A program made the position numbers and the translations under genes. Below are positions 1-12,068 of a stretch of DNA of 64,000 nt, in pieces. Each line of letters opens with the position of its first letter. The stretch's first letter is position 1. The stretch comes from Purpureocillium takamizusanense (lineage: Eukaryota > Ascomycota > Sordariomycetes > Hypocreales > Ophiocordycipitaceae), in the NCBI RefSeq assembly GCF_022605165.1, contig NC_063072.1:2666001-2730000 (forward strand). Reading direction: 5' to 3'. Under the pieces are notes generated by a model, which was not told the origin of the DNA, made no database searches, and saw nothing but the letters and a program-made list of their open reading frames with translations.

Positions 1-1022
1 GCTTTCTAGGCTGGAGATGCGTCGGTTTCAAGCAACAGGCGAGCTGATTAATGGAACACCGGCACTGCTGATTGATATGATTGATGTAAAGTGCGTTGCA
101 ACCCTCGGCCTCTTCCTCCCGGGTTATAGCGGCCCGTCCACTATACCGACACGCTTCGCGACGTGGTCCGTTTTGCCCTGCCCAACGTGTCGTGTTTGTC
201 CGATGCTTGTTTGTAACGGCTTGTCCCTGGTGGGGGAGGGGCCCTTTCGCCCCTCCCCCCCTCCCCTGTGTTGTTGGCACTACACTGACAATGGCTTTTT
301 TGCCCGTTTACCCATTCTCTCTCTCTGTCCCTTACACACACCCTTTCTTTGGCTGGTCCCGCTTCCGCTTTCCGCTCCCGCGGGCCGCCCGCCCGCGTCC
401 TACCTATCATCGTCCTGTGGGCGAAAAGGGATGCTGCAGTATAGCAGATTCGGGGAGGGACTGGGGCTAGCTTTTTTTTCTCTTCCTTTCTTGTTTGCCA
501 GCACAGAACGCGGGCCCCTGGCGCAGCCCGGGGAGCCGCCGCCCGGGGTCGGACGGAGGAATTACGGGACGGAAGTTGCGACGGCGGCAGCGGCAGCGGC
601 AGCGGCATTGCATCATGGGAGTTGCGCGACGAGCGCGGCGCCACGATGATGCGGGCCCTTCGAGACCGGGCCCTCCTTCCCCCGTCCCGCCCGCCCGCCC
701 GCTGTCCGTCCGCCGTCCGAACCCCGGGACGAAGGGCCCGCAAGGAAACACTAGGTGAATCCATGGAGGGCGCTGAAATTTTTTGAGGATTGTGGCCCGT
801 AGGTAGGGTACATATACTAACTGCACTGCACCGCACCGCACTGTATTCGTATATACATCAGGGATTGCAAAGCGAACAGATCCTTGGAGTGGGAGACGGG
901 CGTGGGGGGGGAGGAATGCGACAATTAGGGCGAGCTAACGAAAAGGAAATATCCTAGGCCTGGCGCGGCGCGCGAGAGAGAGTGACATGATGAAAGAGAG
1001 GTCGACGGCCCGCACGTCACTT

Positions 1023-1050
1023 GCAGCAGCAGCAGCAGCAGCAGCAGCAG
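1023..1050. repeat. (GCA)n trinucleotide microsatellite
   Basis: About nine perfect GCA units in non-coding DNA. It would read as poly-Ala, poly-Gln or poly-Ser depending on frame, which explains some of the spurious open frames here. Confidence 0.9.
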
Positions 1051-2837
1051 AACGAAGCAGCGCACCCGCCCGCCCGCCTCGTCCGGCGGCCGGACGGGCC
1101 CCGCGTTCATCGGGTCGGCGTTGGGACCGGGATTTGCCTGCCTGCCTAGGTCGAGGCTACTTGCGCAGTCGGCCGTCGCACCGCATTGATCTCGCCGCTC
1201 TGCCCGCTCTCTGTCTACCTTCCTTACCTACCTATCCCCAACCCGGCCCGCCGCCGTCCGCCGTCCGCTTGCATCACTCACCCCGCGAGCGAGGCGGCCC
1301 AAAAAGCACAGCAGCACAACAAGGTCGCATGATGGTACACTGCATTGCATGTGCGTAGAGTGAGCGAGTGAGCGAGTTGATGAGTGGCCGCTCAGCGTCA
1401 AGGCCCGTAAATCAATTTACTAGACCAAGGTGAGCATGGTGCGAAGCAAGCACCGCCCGCCAGGATCGGGATTTGCGCTGTCAAACCATAACATGCCAAG
1501 GTCTGGGTGGAGGCTCTGCTGGAGACCGGGCGGCACATCACCCGCTCCGTCCTGCCGTCCAGCCGGGTGCGTTAGCAGGCAGGCCGCGTGTGTCAACAAG
1601 TGTAGCGCAGTCAGCGCCGACCTAACGCAACAACAACAAAAAACCCCCATTGGGCACTGCAAACCGCGCGCGCACGCATGTACGAAGTACGTGCTTCACG
1701 AATGCGAATTACTCCGTGACCCATGCTATGCCATGCGAGCCGGTACGCATTGTGCGCGGCATCCATCCTTCCCCCTCCCCCCCCTCCTCCGAGATTCCCC
1801 GTTGTTTGGGTCAAAGGGCTCGAAATAGAAAGGAAACACTAGGCACATAATGAAATGCCGAACCACAAGAACTGGCGGCTTGGTACGCGACCGCAGGTTG
1901 CATCTGTCATGGATGTAATAAGGCACTGCTAATAAGGACCGCACCCTTAGGTAAGGTGGGGATCAACGCTTGGTAAGGCCGCCCGCCCAAAGTCCGCTGG
2001 GGCTGCGGCTCCGTGGCGGCACCATCACAGTCGTAGCAGTAAGTACGTAGTAGTCATCGTCGTCGTCGTCGCTGCTCGGAGGCACCGTGATGCCGCAGCG
2101 CGCGCCCATCTCTCCTGGGGGTTGCGTGGCGACGCCATGGACGGATTGGGTGCCCTACGCGACCGTGGGTTCGCCTGAAGCGATCGCTCACCTTGGACCA
2201 TGACGGGAGGGAGCCTCCACGCCCTCCTTCCAAACCAGCCCGTGGGAGACCTCGCCCCAGAACGCCAGGATGCCACCCAGGCCAAGTCGACACACCACAC
2301 TTCAACACACTCTCGCACACATACACTCACACACCTCACACCTGAAGCCGGCCCCCCCGCTCCCATGGGCGGCGCCACCACCAACCCGTCCACTGCAGCC
2401 GCCTACAGCGCCCCGCCGTTCCATGCCCGACAGTGGAGCTATTGACACCTGTAACGCCGCTGGCCGCGCCAAACGTCTAGGTACCTTACAGTGCAGCTGC
2501 CCCGGCCGCGCTGGACTGGTTGTCGTCAGTGAGGAAATGGCCCTCGCCTGGCCCGGCGTCGGAAGCCACCTCAGGCCCGCTGAGTCGGATCGCGGCCGAA
2601 CGAACGGGGCCCTACCGGTGGGTGGTGGGCGTCACCTCCCCTCCCGTGAGGTGAGGCCCTCTAGGAGGCTGTCCAGGCGAGGCCCTCGCCGGCCCCGGAC
2701 ATCTCTCATCACCCCGCAGCAGCATCTGCATGGCGAGTCGAGGGGCACCGATAGCGTACTTTCCACCGTCAGTCAGATTGCGCCCCCGTGGCGCGCCCTT
2801 GTCCCGCCTTGCATTGCTGTTGGAGACCGGGACAACA

Positions 2838-2860
2838 ACGACGACGACGACGACGACGAC
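2838..2860. repeat. (ACG)n trinucleotide microsatellite
   Basis: Seven to eight ACG units in the gene-poor left region. A related shorter CGT tract lies near 2057-2072. Confidence 0.85.
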
Positions 2861-5800
2861 TGCAATGACGTTCATGGCAGTGGCCGACGTGCTAACTCAG
2901 TACGTAGGTGGGTAGGCGTGTACAACGATTCCCCGCGCTGGTGCCACACCGACGCAGGTACCAGCCAGGCAAGGCCTCTGCTCCGACGACTCGCGTCCAC
3001 AAGGCCCGCCTCAGATTTGCTTTCCACGGTCCCGTCTGCCATGGTCCTCCAAAGTAAAGACTCCCTCATCAGGGCGACTTCGCCACCGCAGCAACACCTC
3101 TTGCTCGCTAGATGGCCCGGCGTGCCCGTTGCTTTGCTCGAGCGGCTGGTCCCCCACCCGCGATCGAGACGGGGCGCGTTGGGACGCCTTGGCGACGGCG
3201 GCGACCTTTGTGATCCGTTTGACGGGCCCTCTTTGTCGCTCGACCCCAGATCCTGGTCCCAGTATGGCTTCAGTCGGGTTCCCTGGTCCCTGGAGCGAGA
3301 GGCCGCAGACCCCCCCATTGTGCAAGCGGGCGGGCGGGCGGGCGGCCCAGAAGCCTCTTCCCGCCGGTGGTAGGCAGGTGAAGAGAAGGACGACTCAGCG
3401 GCCATGACACAAATGCCACGAGGAAGACGGCGCTCCAGGGGGCCTGCGACACCCATTTCCGCCATCGTCGTCGCGCCCAAGGATGGCGGGGGCCCTGATG
3501 CCCAGCCCAGTGCCTGCGCCTGCCCCCCATTGCCCGTGCTGTGGCGCCCCTCATCCTGTCCGAAAGGAGGAGGTGACTGCCTCTGTCTGTCCGTCCGTGA
3601 AGGCGGGCCCGACAGAAAGAGCATGCTCGAGTCCGTAATGAGCGTCATGTCGAGTGGGTGCTCGCACCGAGCACGCACACATGTGCGTCTGCTTCGTGCC
3701 ACGACAGAGGGGACGGCGCCTCTTCGCAAGTCAGTGGGCCAATCGGCAACCCAAACCCTCCTGGAGAGGCTGCTGGCGTGCCACCACATGTCGACGGTCC
3801 ACGGTCGTCGCCTTCATGGGCAACTTCCGACTAACACGGCCGAGACGGGCGCGCGCGCCATCGCATCGACACGCCAACGCCGGACTCAACCTCCGGAGCT
3901 CTCTTACCTTTGACTGACCTGACCTGACCTGATCTTTGCTGACTGAAGTCGGCGTCTGGTCGGTAACGTAAAGTCAGTGGGAAGGGGTCACGCCAGGCCA
4001 GCGGCGCACTGGATCGGCCTAGGCGGGACTTGGCCAAAGTCTGTCTCGTTGTTTTCCTTTTCCTCGCCGATGCGGTCCTCGATGCCCACACCACCACCCT
4101 CCCCTCCGTCGTGACCCTCCTCCACTGCGCGTCCAATGTCCAAAACCCACCCGCACCACCACGTCCAGCCGTCTGGTAAGTTTAGGTACGTACCGGCATG
4201 GCTCCCCGAAGACTGGCCTGGCTAGCCTGGGCATGAAGTGGTCACGGGTGGTGTGGGATGTTTTTTGGGGGGAGGGGTGGCAGAGGGTGTGGGGGGGCCG
4301 GGGCCGCCTGAGATACCGGGTACCTACCTACGGGAATTGGGGCAGCCTTGCCTGGAGCGAGATGGAACGCCCAGAGCAGCGACCGCGAAAGGTACCTGAC
4401 TGCAATACCTGGCAGCAGGTACCAAGGTACTCACCGGCTTGTACCCAAAGTGCCAAGGGGATCTCGACTGGGCTTAGCGCGCCCCTTCCCCCGTTATGCC
4501 GGGAAGAGCTCCTGGCGGCGCTAACGCAGGCAGGGCAGGGGCGCAGGGGTCCCTTTCCCATGAATCCATGCTCGCTTGGATAAGTGAGGCATGAGGCAAG
4601 AGCGATGGGAGAGCGGGTGGGCGAGATGGCATGGCCGACCTACCTTGCCTTGCCTTGCCTGCCTGCTATGCACACCTCAGAGCAGGGCAGGCGCATGGCG
4701 AGCATAGGTGAAGGCAGGTGCACGGCGGCAGTGAATGGTGAGGTGACTTCCCCCCCCCCCCCGGTCAACAACCCGTCAGTCCATCCAGTTCGGTTCGTTC
4801 GGTCCAGTTTCCTTGCGATGCGGCGTGGTGCACAGCAATGAAGTCTACCTACACGAGTACCTTGCCTTGCGCAACTGCCAGCGGTTGTACATACCTTACG
4901 TACCTTCTCTACTCTTACCTTCCTCCTCGGCATGCACGTAGTACCTCTACTACAGTACTGTACTGTATGTGGTATGAGTATCCACACCCCCTACCCCGGC
5001 CCCCCGAGAGACGGCGGCGCGCGCAGCCAGAAACGTCTCCAGTTTCCTTTGCTCACTGACGCTCTCCCATCCCATCGCGTTGCCTCCCGTCCGCCCATCG
5101 ATTGCGCACTTACACACACCCGTCCTGCCCTGACCTCATCGTGGCCTTTTTGCCAAAGTATCCTAGCCACAAACCATGTGCTTGTCGTTCCCGAAAGCCA
5201 AAGTGTCTGGCGAACGGGCTGCCCGCGACTCGATGCCGACCTGACGAGTCCCCACCTCACGCTCCAGCATTACCCGATTCGGCACCCTCCCAGCTGCTGG
5301 CTCGGCCAAGTCCCATCGCCCGCCACCCCTTCCACTCCATCCACACAAAGTGTGGCATCGTGGCTGCTGCCAGCAGTGCGCGTTGCTTCTTTTCTTTTGG
5401 CCTTGTTTTCTTCTTCACCTTTGAGTCTCCCTGCATTCAGAGGTGTGCCGTCTCTACGCCTCGTGGTGCAAGTATATAGAAGCGCTTCCTTTGCCCTCCA
5501 AGACGTTAGTCACTCTCTGCATGCATTGCCCGTGACGGCCCAGACGCCTCCATCAGAAAGAACGGCAGCAGCAAAGCCCCGTTCTCCCTTGTTGCCCTTC
5601 ACCTTGCTGCGTGTAAGCCACTGGCTCATAGTCGTCGCCCACGCCCCTTTTGCCAGCGTCAGTCGTCAACGCTGCTCCAACCACCGCCAGACGAAACACT
5701 TCACTTTTTGTCGGTCCCTTGTCTCGTGAGACGCCAATATCATATTTCGCCTGCTGGTTCAATCTGACGCGCCTGCCCCCGAGTCATAATCCCCAGGCAG

Positions 5801-7263
5801 ACAGATCCTCAACGGGCCAGGCTGATCTCCGCCCTGTTTCTTTACTCGGCGTCACTGCGCCTCCCCGTCTTTCTTCTTCAGACGAGCGAGTCCCTCGCGA
5901 AACCACGGTGACGGGCCACGACTCGCTGGCGGTAGGCTTCATTGGATCGATACGCAGCGACCTGTGTGACCTTCTCGATCCCGATTTTTTCTGGCCCAGG
6001 CTGAACCAGCACAGCCAGCCGCCCTTGAAAGGAAAGGACCGATATTAACACTCGACGAGCCCAACGAAGAAAGGGCCTTGTTGCGCAGGCACCTTGGAGC
6101 TCAAGACTTGCCCCCTTCACTCACTCACTCGCCTGGACCTGACTCGGCGCGCGAGACACGCCCCTGATAGACGACGACGGTCCTTGCCCGACGCAAGATA
6201 GCACTGCTTCCGACAAACTTATCGCCGTTTCTATCTGCTTGACGACTTCGCCGCACAGTCGTCGAAGCGACCCTCTTCCCACGATCGTCATATCCGCTGC
6301 AACGACAACTGGTCTATGCCCTCTGCTCTAGCCGCTTCTGTAGCAGATCCTGGCTGGACCGTGCCCGAGCGCTCCCACGATTGCCGCACCCACTCCTGGT
6401 CGACAGCCCACGGTCTTCAGGGTCTGTGACCGGCCGAAAATAACAAGAACCTCTGCTGGTCTACCCACTTGACACCACCCCAGGGCTATCATTCTCCTCC
6501 TTGCCCCTGGACCCCCGACCCACCACTTTGATCCAGAGTTCCACCACCCACCCCCCCTGCCTCCCGACCCCGATCATATTCCACTGCCTGTACCTACCTT
6601 TTCGCCGGCAAAGCCTCAGGTGGACTCTGCCGTACACACCACCTCCGTCAGGTACACGCCTACAAGTACATATCGAGCCCTCTGCGATAGCCTTCCACCA
6701 CCTCTCCCGTCCGTTGCCGTACATACATAACCTCCTCCCTCTTCCTCGACCCCTCTCCCCGATCTCCTCCATCACCACTTATATACCCTCCCTCCCATAC
6801 CCTCATTCACTCCCTGCCTTACCACTCGTCCCTTACCGTTGCGTCTCTTCCTCCTCCTCGTCTCAATCACTCGTGTCTCTGTCTCTGTCCCTGTCTCAGA
6901 CACCAGGCTCTTCCTGAATTCGACCGTTTCTCGCTACCCCAGAGACTACGCCGGCGCCATCACAAGCGCAACAGCAAAAAGAAAGCTCGACTCTTTCTTG
7001 TTGCACTTGTCTGACCATTATCGACGCCGTTGCTACTCGATTGCATCAACTCGGCCCGGATACGTCAGCAGTACGGACCGCTCACTACCGGACCATCCGC
7101 GACCATCCGCTTCAGGGTCCTTCAGTCATCCCTGTTTATGACGGTCTAGTCCTCGCCCGTCACCTGGCAATTCCTCATCAACCATCTCATTGCCATAACC
7201 TCCGACAAAACAGACACAGAATACAACGTCTCCCGGCCTGAGTAACAGCCAACGCACACCGCC

Positions 7264-8681
7264 ATGGAACTTCTCGAACTCGTCGAGTACGAACCTACGA
7301 CTCGCCCTTTTCAGTGCGACTGGGAAACATGCAACAAGGCACGTCTTTGCTCTCCACGGCATCGCTGTACAGCGCTCGCTAACCCCGCCCCTCAGAGCTT
7401 CAACCGCAAGTCAGACCTTCAAAGGCACTATAGGATACACACGAATGAGCGTCCTTACATGTGCTCTACCCCTGGTTGTGGAAAGAGCTTCATCCAGAGG
7501 AGTGCTCTTACAGTCCACATCCGAACACACACTGGCGAGAAACCTCACCAGTGCCAGCACATTGGTTGTGGGAAGAGGTTTTCTGATGTACGTGACTCCC
7601 CTGCGGACCCTGTCGACCTCTTGACTCACCCTTTTGCAGTCTTCTAGTTTGGCTCGCCATCGACGCATTCACACCGGAAAGCGCCCTTACAAGTGCGCCC
7701 ACGATGGTTGCCTGAAGAGGTTCGAAACCACCGACCCGCACTCCGCCATCAGTGACACTGACACGTCCTAGCTTCTGCCGAAAGACGACCATGGTCAAGC
7801 ACCAGCGGCGGTCTCACCAGCGCGGGCTACATCCGAATGACTTGTTGGACGACTGCACCTCGGAATCAGACGGATGCGAGTCGCCTCCCACTCCTACACA
7901 GTCCTCTGTGTCCTGGCCAGGTCACGGCCCGTTGGCCTCGCACTCGTCCTTGGCCCAAGCCCACGCCATGCAACGCGCTGCCTCGTTCGCCGACTTTGGC
8001 CACCACATGAACTACAACATGGCCCAGCAGTTACCCCATCGCCACAGCGTCGCCGCCGAAGCGCAAGAGTACCACTCGGCCTCGCCCCATGGCCAGCAAC
8101 AGGGCCTACAGATGGTACAGCGCACGGCCAGCATGCCTCAGCACTATTACGTTATTGAGCAAAGCAACCCTGGCATTGCTACCATGAACACCACAAACGT
8201 CCAACAAGCATACATCCCTCGGCAACACGTCGAGCGGGCCAATATCGAGATTCCCTACTCGGGGGGCAGCGTCACGTCCTTGAGCAGCAGCCCAGGCAGC
8301 TTTTCGCCAGTCTCGGGCAGCAGCCCGACAATCCCTGAAACCATGTACACGCACCAACCTCCGCAGGCACCGGCGTATGCCATGCAAGCAGCTTCACCCG
8401 TCCAGCAGCAATCCTCAATGGTCCAGTACTCTCAGCAGATGCCAGCGAACATGCCCAACCAACCGGCGCAGCAACCGGCGCAAAATGCGCCTGAGCAGTA
8501 CCACCAACCCTCACAGCCCGTAGCCGAGGCCTGGTACCAGTACCAGGCCCCGGTAGAGGTCGCGACCATCGGCCAGCTCCCGCCATTTGGTTCAGGTGTG
8601 TACGACCTGTACGGCGGACCGAAGATCGAATTCGAGGACCCAACGATGCAACTTCCCAGCACTCGCATCGAGACAATGTGA
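7264..8681 (+). CDS. C2H2 zinc-finger transcription factor with four fingers
   Basis: Putative DNA-binding regulator of nuclear genes. The model has four exons: 7264-7338, 7396-7587, 7640-7719 and 7772-8681 (418 codons). The start codon follows a CCGCC context and opens an acidic N-terminus ending in TTRPFQC. Splicing yields four tandem fingers with spacing C-x4-C-x12-H, joined by TNERPY-, TGEKPH- and TGKRPY-type linkers. All three introns fall inside fingers (1, 3 and 4). The first intron begins with GC, not GT: only the GC-AG splice restores the C-x12-H spacing of finger 1. The remaining ~280 residues are rich in Gln, Ser, Pro and Met, like an activation or disordered region. Target genes cannot be inferred. 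It sits alone between two multi-kilobase gene-poor stretches. I do not recognise a named orthologue with certainty. Confidence 0.88.
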
Positions 8682-10301
8682 GAGACTACAGCTGCAAATG
8701 TTCGAGGATTCCTCACCCCCCTGTACAAGACTGGGGCTTCTTAGGGAGCCGCTGTACAACTACGTTTCATCAAAGACTACCTAATCCCGCATTTACAACA
8801 TTTCTAATGTATTGCTCTTATTTCAATGTGGATATACCACCTGGGCGACAGAGAATCACACATACAGGGTGCATTCGTCGCCCCTCCGGCTGCAGGATGC
8901 GCTCGCCCCGGTGCTTCAGCTGGGGCGGTCTGCTGCAAACCCCCCTCCGGCAGCATGAACAACATCATCGACTATCATACTACCATGGCGTTGCGTTATG
9001 ACTGGCTACTGCGAAGCCCCATACCGATAAGTCATATTTGGCGCAAAACGGTCTTTTTTTGCTTTACGATAACCCTGGGCGACTGGCTTGGACGTGTAAA
9101 CGATTTTCTCCACCAAGACGGTCGCGCCTTGCGAACGGTTGTCCTCGTCTGTGGACTGGGACAAGTCTTGATTGCGATTGTCAGGCGTGCCGCCGCAGCC
9201 TGCGATTCCCACAGCAATTTCAACATGGCACCGGTTTAGCCGGGTGTACCTGGTCACGGCGCCGCAGCACCGGGCGATTCAGGGTTGCAACCCCGGGTGG
9301 GCGCTCTGGACAGCCATGGGGATGCTTGTTGTCTCTTGTGGCCTCACGGACGGCGGACGGGACCTGTGGGATGGCGGCCGCTTGGCTGGCATCTGACAGA
9401 CATGGATCGGCGGCATTTGGTGGAGTTGGGGTGCGGGTTGGGTGATTTGGCGGGTGAATTACTCGTACTGGATGGCTAAAGCCGAGATGGCAATTAAAAA
9501 GAGAGGGGGGGGGTCTCTCTTGGGGGGTTTATGGCGCCGACGAATTGGCCTGCTCATGGGAGTTGCTTGGTTGGACTCCTATGCTACTATTCTGTACATG
9601 TACAAGTCACAACAATGTGTGATTGATTGCGACTGGCGTTTGTTGCCTGCTACTTCGTGCAGCCGTCTTGTATAAGTGAAGCAAACATGACTGGGCCAGT
9701 TCGGTTGTTGGACTGATACTACGTAGGCAACATGAGGTCATTACAAGGGTGTGGACCGGCTGGTATTACTTTTGCGGTGTCGAGCAGCAAAAAATCGGCT
9801 TGTCATATGAACAAACGGCTGGGGGCCCAACTGCTTAGATAGATGTGAGATGGGATCGGATCGGCGCGCGAGTCAGGGGTGCAGAAAAGACGTGCCGGGA
9901 CGACGGCCCAACCATGGTGGCCCTTGCCTAGTTACCTGGCGTGCGCAGCAGCAGCAACAGCATCAATTGAGTGAGAGGCGCGCGTGTCTCCACTGCGGAA
10001 CATGCCCAGACTGGCGTCTACTCTTGTTTTTTGTCTGTTATTGCCGACAGAGCACATGTGAGCGCAGGCGGGGACCAGCAGGGGGGGAAGGGCCTTGGTG
10101 GAGGGGCGGGTGGGCGGGCGGGCGTATGGATACATACTGACAATGGTGGATGTCAGTCATGCATTCAGTCAATTTAGGTGTCCATCAGGGCAGCCCGAAA
10201 AGGCGAGAAGGGGGGAAGGTGGGTCCCGGTTGGATCGGCGAACAGACTTGTCAACAAATGCGAACGGAAATTCATTTGGGCGGCGGGCTGGATGCGGAAG
10301 C

Positions 10302-10340
10302 GAGGAGGAGGAGGAGGAGGAGGAGGAGGAGGAGGAGGAG
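10302..10340. repeat. (GAG)13 purine array
   Basis: Thirteen uninterrupted GAG units on the plus strand, in non-coding DNA. It is paired with a second array about 100 bp downstream. Confidence 0.9.
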
Positions 10341-10364
10341 CTTGCTGGGGAGGCGGATGTGACT

Positions 10365-10398
10365 GGTACGAAATATGGTACAACACATACTTCGTACC
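10365..10398. repeat. Imperfect inverted repeat between the two GAG arrays
   Basis: Arms GGTACGAAATATG (10365-10377) and CATACTTCGTACC (10386-10398) pair at 12 of 13 positions around an 8-nt loop. A partial third copy (GGTATGAAGTAC) follows at 10401-10412. Confidence 0.8.
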
Positions 10399-10437
10399 GA
10401 GGTATGAAGTACGACACTGGGTGGTGCCTGCGCGGAT

Positions 10438-10480
10438 GAGGAGGAGGAGGAGGAGGAGGAGGAGGAAGAGGAGGCGGAGG
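10438..10480. repeat. Second GAG purine array
   Basis: About ten GAG units followed by a degenerate purine tail (GAAGAGGAGGCGGAGG). It has the same orientation as the array at 10302-10340. Confidence 0.85.
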
Positions 10481-11215
10481 CACTTGTCTTGCCGGCTGGG
10501 TACACGGGTGGTAGTGGTGGTGGTAGTAGTAGGAGTAGTAATAGAGGTAATAGTGGTCGGGTTTTCCCAGATGTTTGATAGAATACAGACTCGGTATACC
10601 TTGTTGACATATACTACGTTTCTATATAGGGCGCAGCAGTAATGCAGGCAGGGAACCAGGTTCATGTGCGCGAAGGATAAGGTATCTGGCAGTAAACACC
10701 GATGCCACATAATACCACCTCAGCTAGTACTGTACCTTAGGTACGGACTCTGAGCAGTGCCATCCTGGTGCACTACGTACTAATGCAAGGCAGCCATGAA
10801 CACACCCTGGCTTCCTTCCTTCGTACGCACCCAGTATCAAGGCAAGGCCAGACACTTTCACAGGGTTCCATCCGGCCGGGCTGGCCCCGGCAGTTGGGGT
10901 CCGGACCAGAAGGGCCATCTCGTTCGGCCGCAGCGATGTTGTCCATTGCTGGGTGCATCCATCCATCCATCCATCCACTTGGGGGCCGCCGCCGCCGCCG
11001 CCTGCGGCATGTTGCGAGCAATGCGCACATACACTCGTCTAATAGAGTTGCTACTATACATACATACTGTTAGGTGCCTCGGATTGGGAGTACAATGAGC
11101 AAGTAGTATTGCCGACAGACCAGGAAAAGCCCAGCAACCCGAAGGAGGGTGGGAGGGCGGAGGAAGGGGGGCTGAGGTGAGTCAATTATAGGACGGGACG
11201 GGTGTCGCGACGGCA

Positions 11216-11235
11216 GGTACGGTACGGTACGGTAC
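11216..11235. repeat. (GGTAC)4 pentanucleotide tandem
   Basis: Four perfect GGTAC units followed by a decayed GGAAC copy, in the spacer upstream of YME1. It belongs to the GTAC-rich short-repeat style seen across the intergenic DNA of this window. Confidence 0.85.
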
Positions 11236-12068
11236 GGAACGCGGCACGAAGCAATATGTAATTGAATGTAGTACTTGTTTGATGCACCTAGACGGACCGT
11301 TTGAGGGGCGTTGACTGTAACCTCGACCTGACATCAAGCAATAAATCTGTGGGGACACATGCTGGGGTGAGGAAAGAGAGAGGAGAGAGAGATTGAGGTG
11401 AGAGCGCAGTGAGAGAAAAAGAAGGGTGGACGTCCAGTGTAGGGGTTCAACGGTCTGAGGTTGACTGTCAGTGCTGCTGTCTGTCGGCCTCGGCCGAGCG
11501 ATCCAATTCCTGGTGATTCGGTCAGGTGACCTGCGGTGCTGGCCTGCTGGCCTGAGGCTACAGAGAGCCTCCCCCAAGTCGGAGTTCGGTGGGTGTGCCG
11601 TGCCGGCTTAGGGGGAAAAAACGTGACTTGTCTGCTGACTAAGGCTCGGAGAAAACCAACGCATGACGATGTCGGGCGCTGTTGAGACACGGTTGAGTGA
11701 GTGGCAAGTCCCGAACACCCATCACCGCACGCACGCCTCTTCATCACGCTTGCTCTAGTCGGCGTCGCCCTCGCATCGCGCCGACACCATGCGAACGGCG
11801 AGGTAGACGCTCTTGAGACGATCCTTTTCCCCCGCCGCCGCCAACCTCGTCCGGAGACGTTCCCTGCCGCGCGCGACCCTTTCAGACCTCGCGGCCCCTC
11901 GATCGAGCCGCCACCACACCGGGCCGCACAGGGACCACAAACGTCATCGTCACCTGACCGACCGGTGCCTCTCTTTTTAACCCCTGCCCTTTCGACTGCG
12001 ACTCTCCACCTAGTGTGCATCTCCTGGGGCGCCGGAACTGAGTCGTCGGGTAACCTGACGAAGCCGTG

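Larger units (their letters stand above)
1..7263. other. Long gene-poor region upstream of the C2H2 factor
   Basis: No convincing gene is visible in 7.2 kb. Open frames of up to 367 codons exist on both strands (for example 2270-3373 plus and 2872-3789 minus), but they overlap each other, are low-complexity and show no domain or exon logic. The stretch holds microsatellites (GCA near 1023, ACG near 2838), a 14-nt C run near 4750 and several GTAC-rich short palindromes around 4850-4960. The last 1-2 kb before 7264 is pyrimidine-rich on the plus strand and is probably promoter plus a long transcribed leader of the transcription factor gene. The leader is inference. Confidence 0.6.
8682..12068. 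other. Gene-poor spacer with GAG arrays and GTAC palindromes
   Basis: No supported gene in 3.4 kb. The first few hundred bases are probably the 3' UTR of the zinc-finger gene. Beyond that there are two GAG arrays flanking an imperfect hairpin (10302-10480), a CATC tract near 10959-10977, a GCC run near 10986, and a GGTAC tandem at 11216-11235. The C- and T-rich plus-strand segment 11700-12068 is likely the promoter and leader of YME1. Minus-strand open frame 11334-12128 (264 codons) has no recognisable domain. Confidence 0.6.

Noticed and set aside
1022..1050. CRISPR-like or satellite repeat
   Set aside because: Simple trinucleotide microsatellite without spacers; the host is a eukaryote and no spaced direct repeats were seen anywhere.
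2270..3373. 367-codon plus-strand open frame
   Set aside because: Low-complexity His/Pro/Arg-rich product, overlapped by an equally long minus-strand frame, with no domain, signal peptide or exon logic.
2872..3789. 305-codon minus-strand open frame
   Set aside because: Arg/Ser/Pro-biased, antisense to the frame above; typical of GC-rich non-coding DNA.
4932..5729. 265-codon plus-strand open frame
   Set aside because: Composition follows the C/T-rich leader sequence; no conserved motif recognised.
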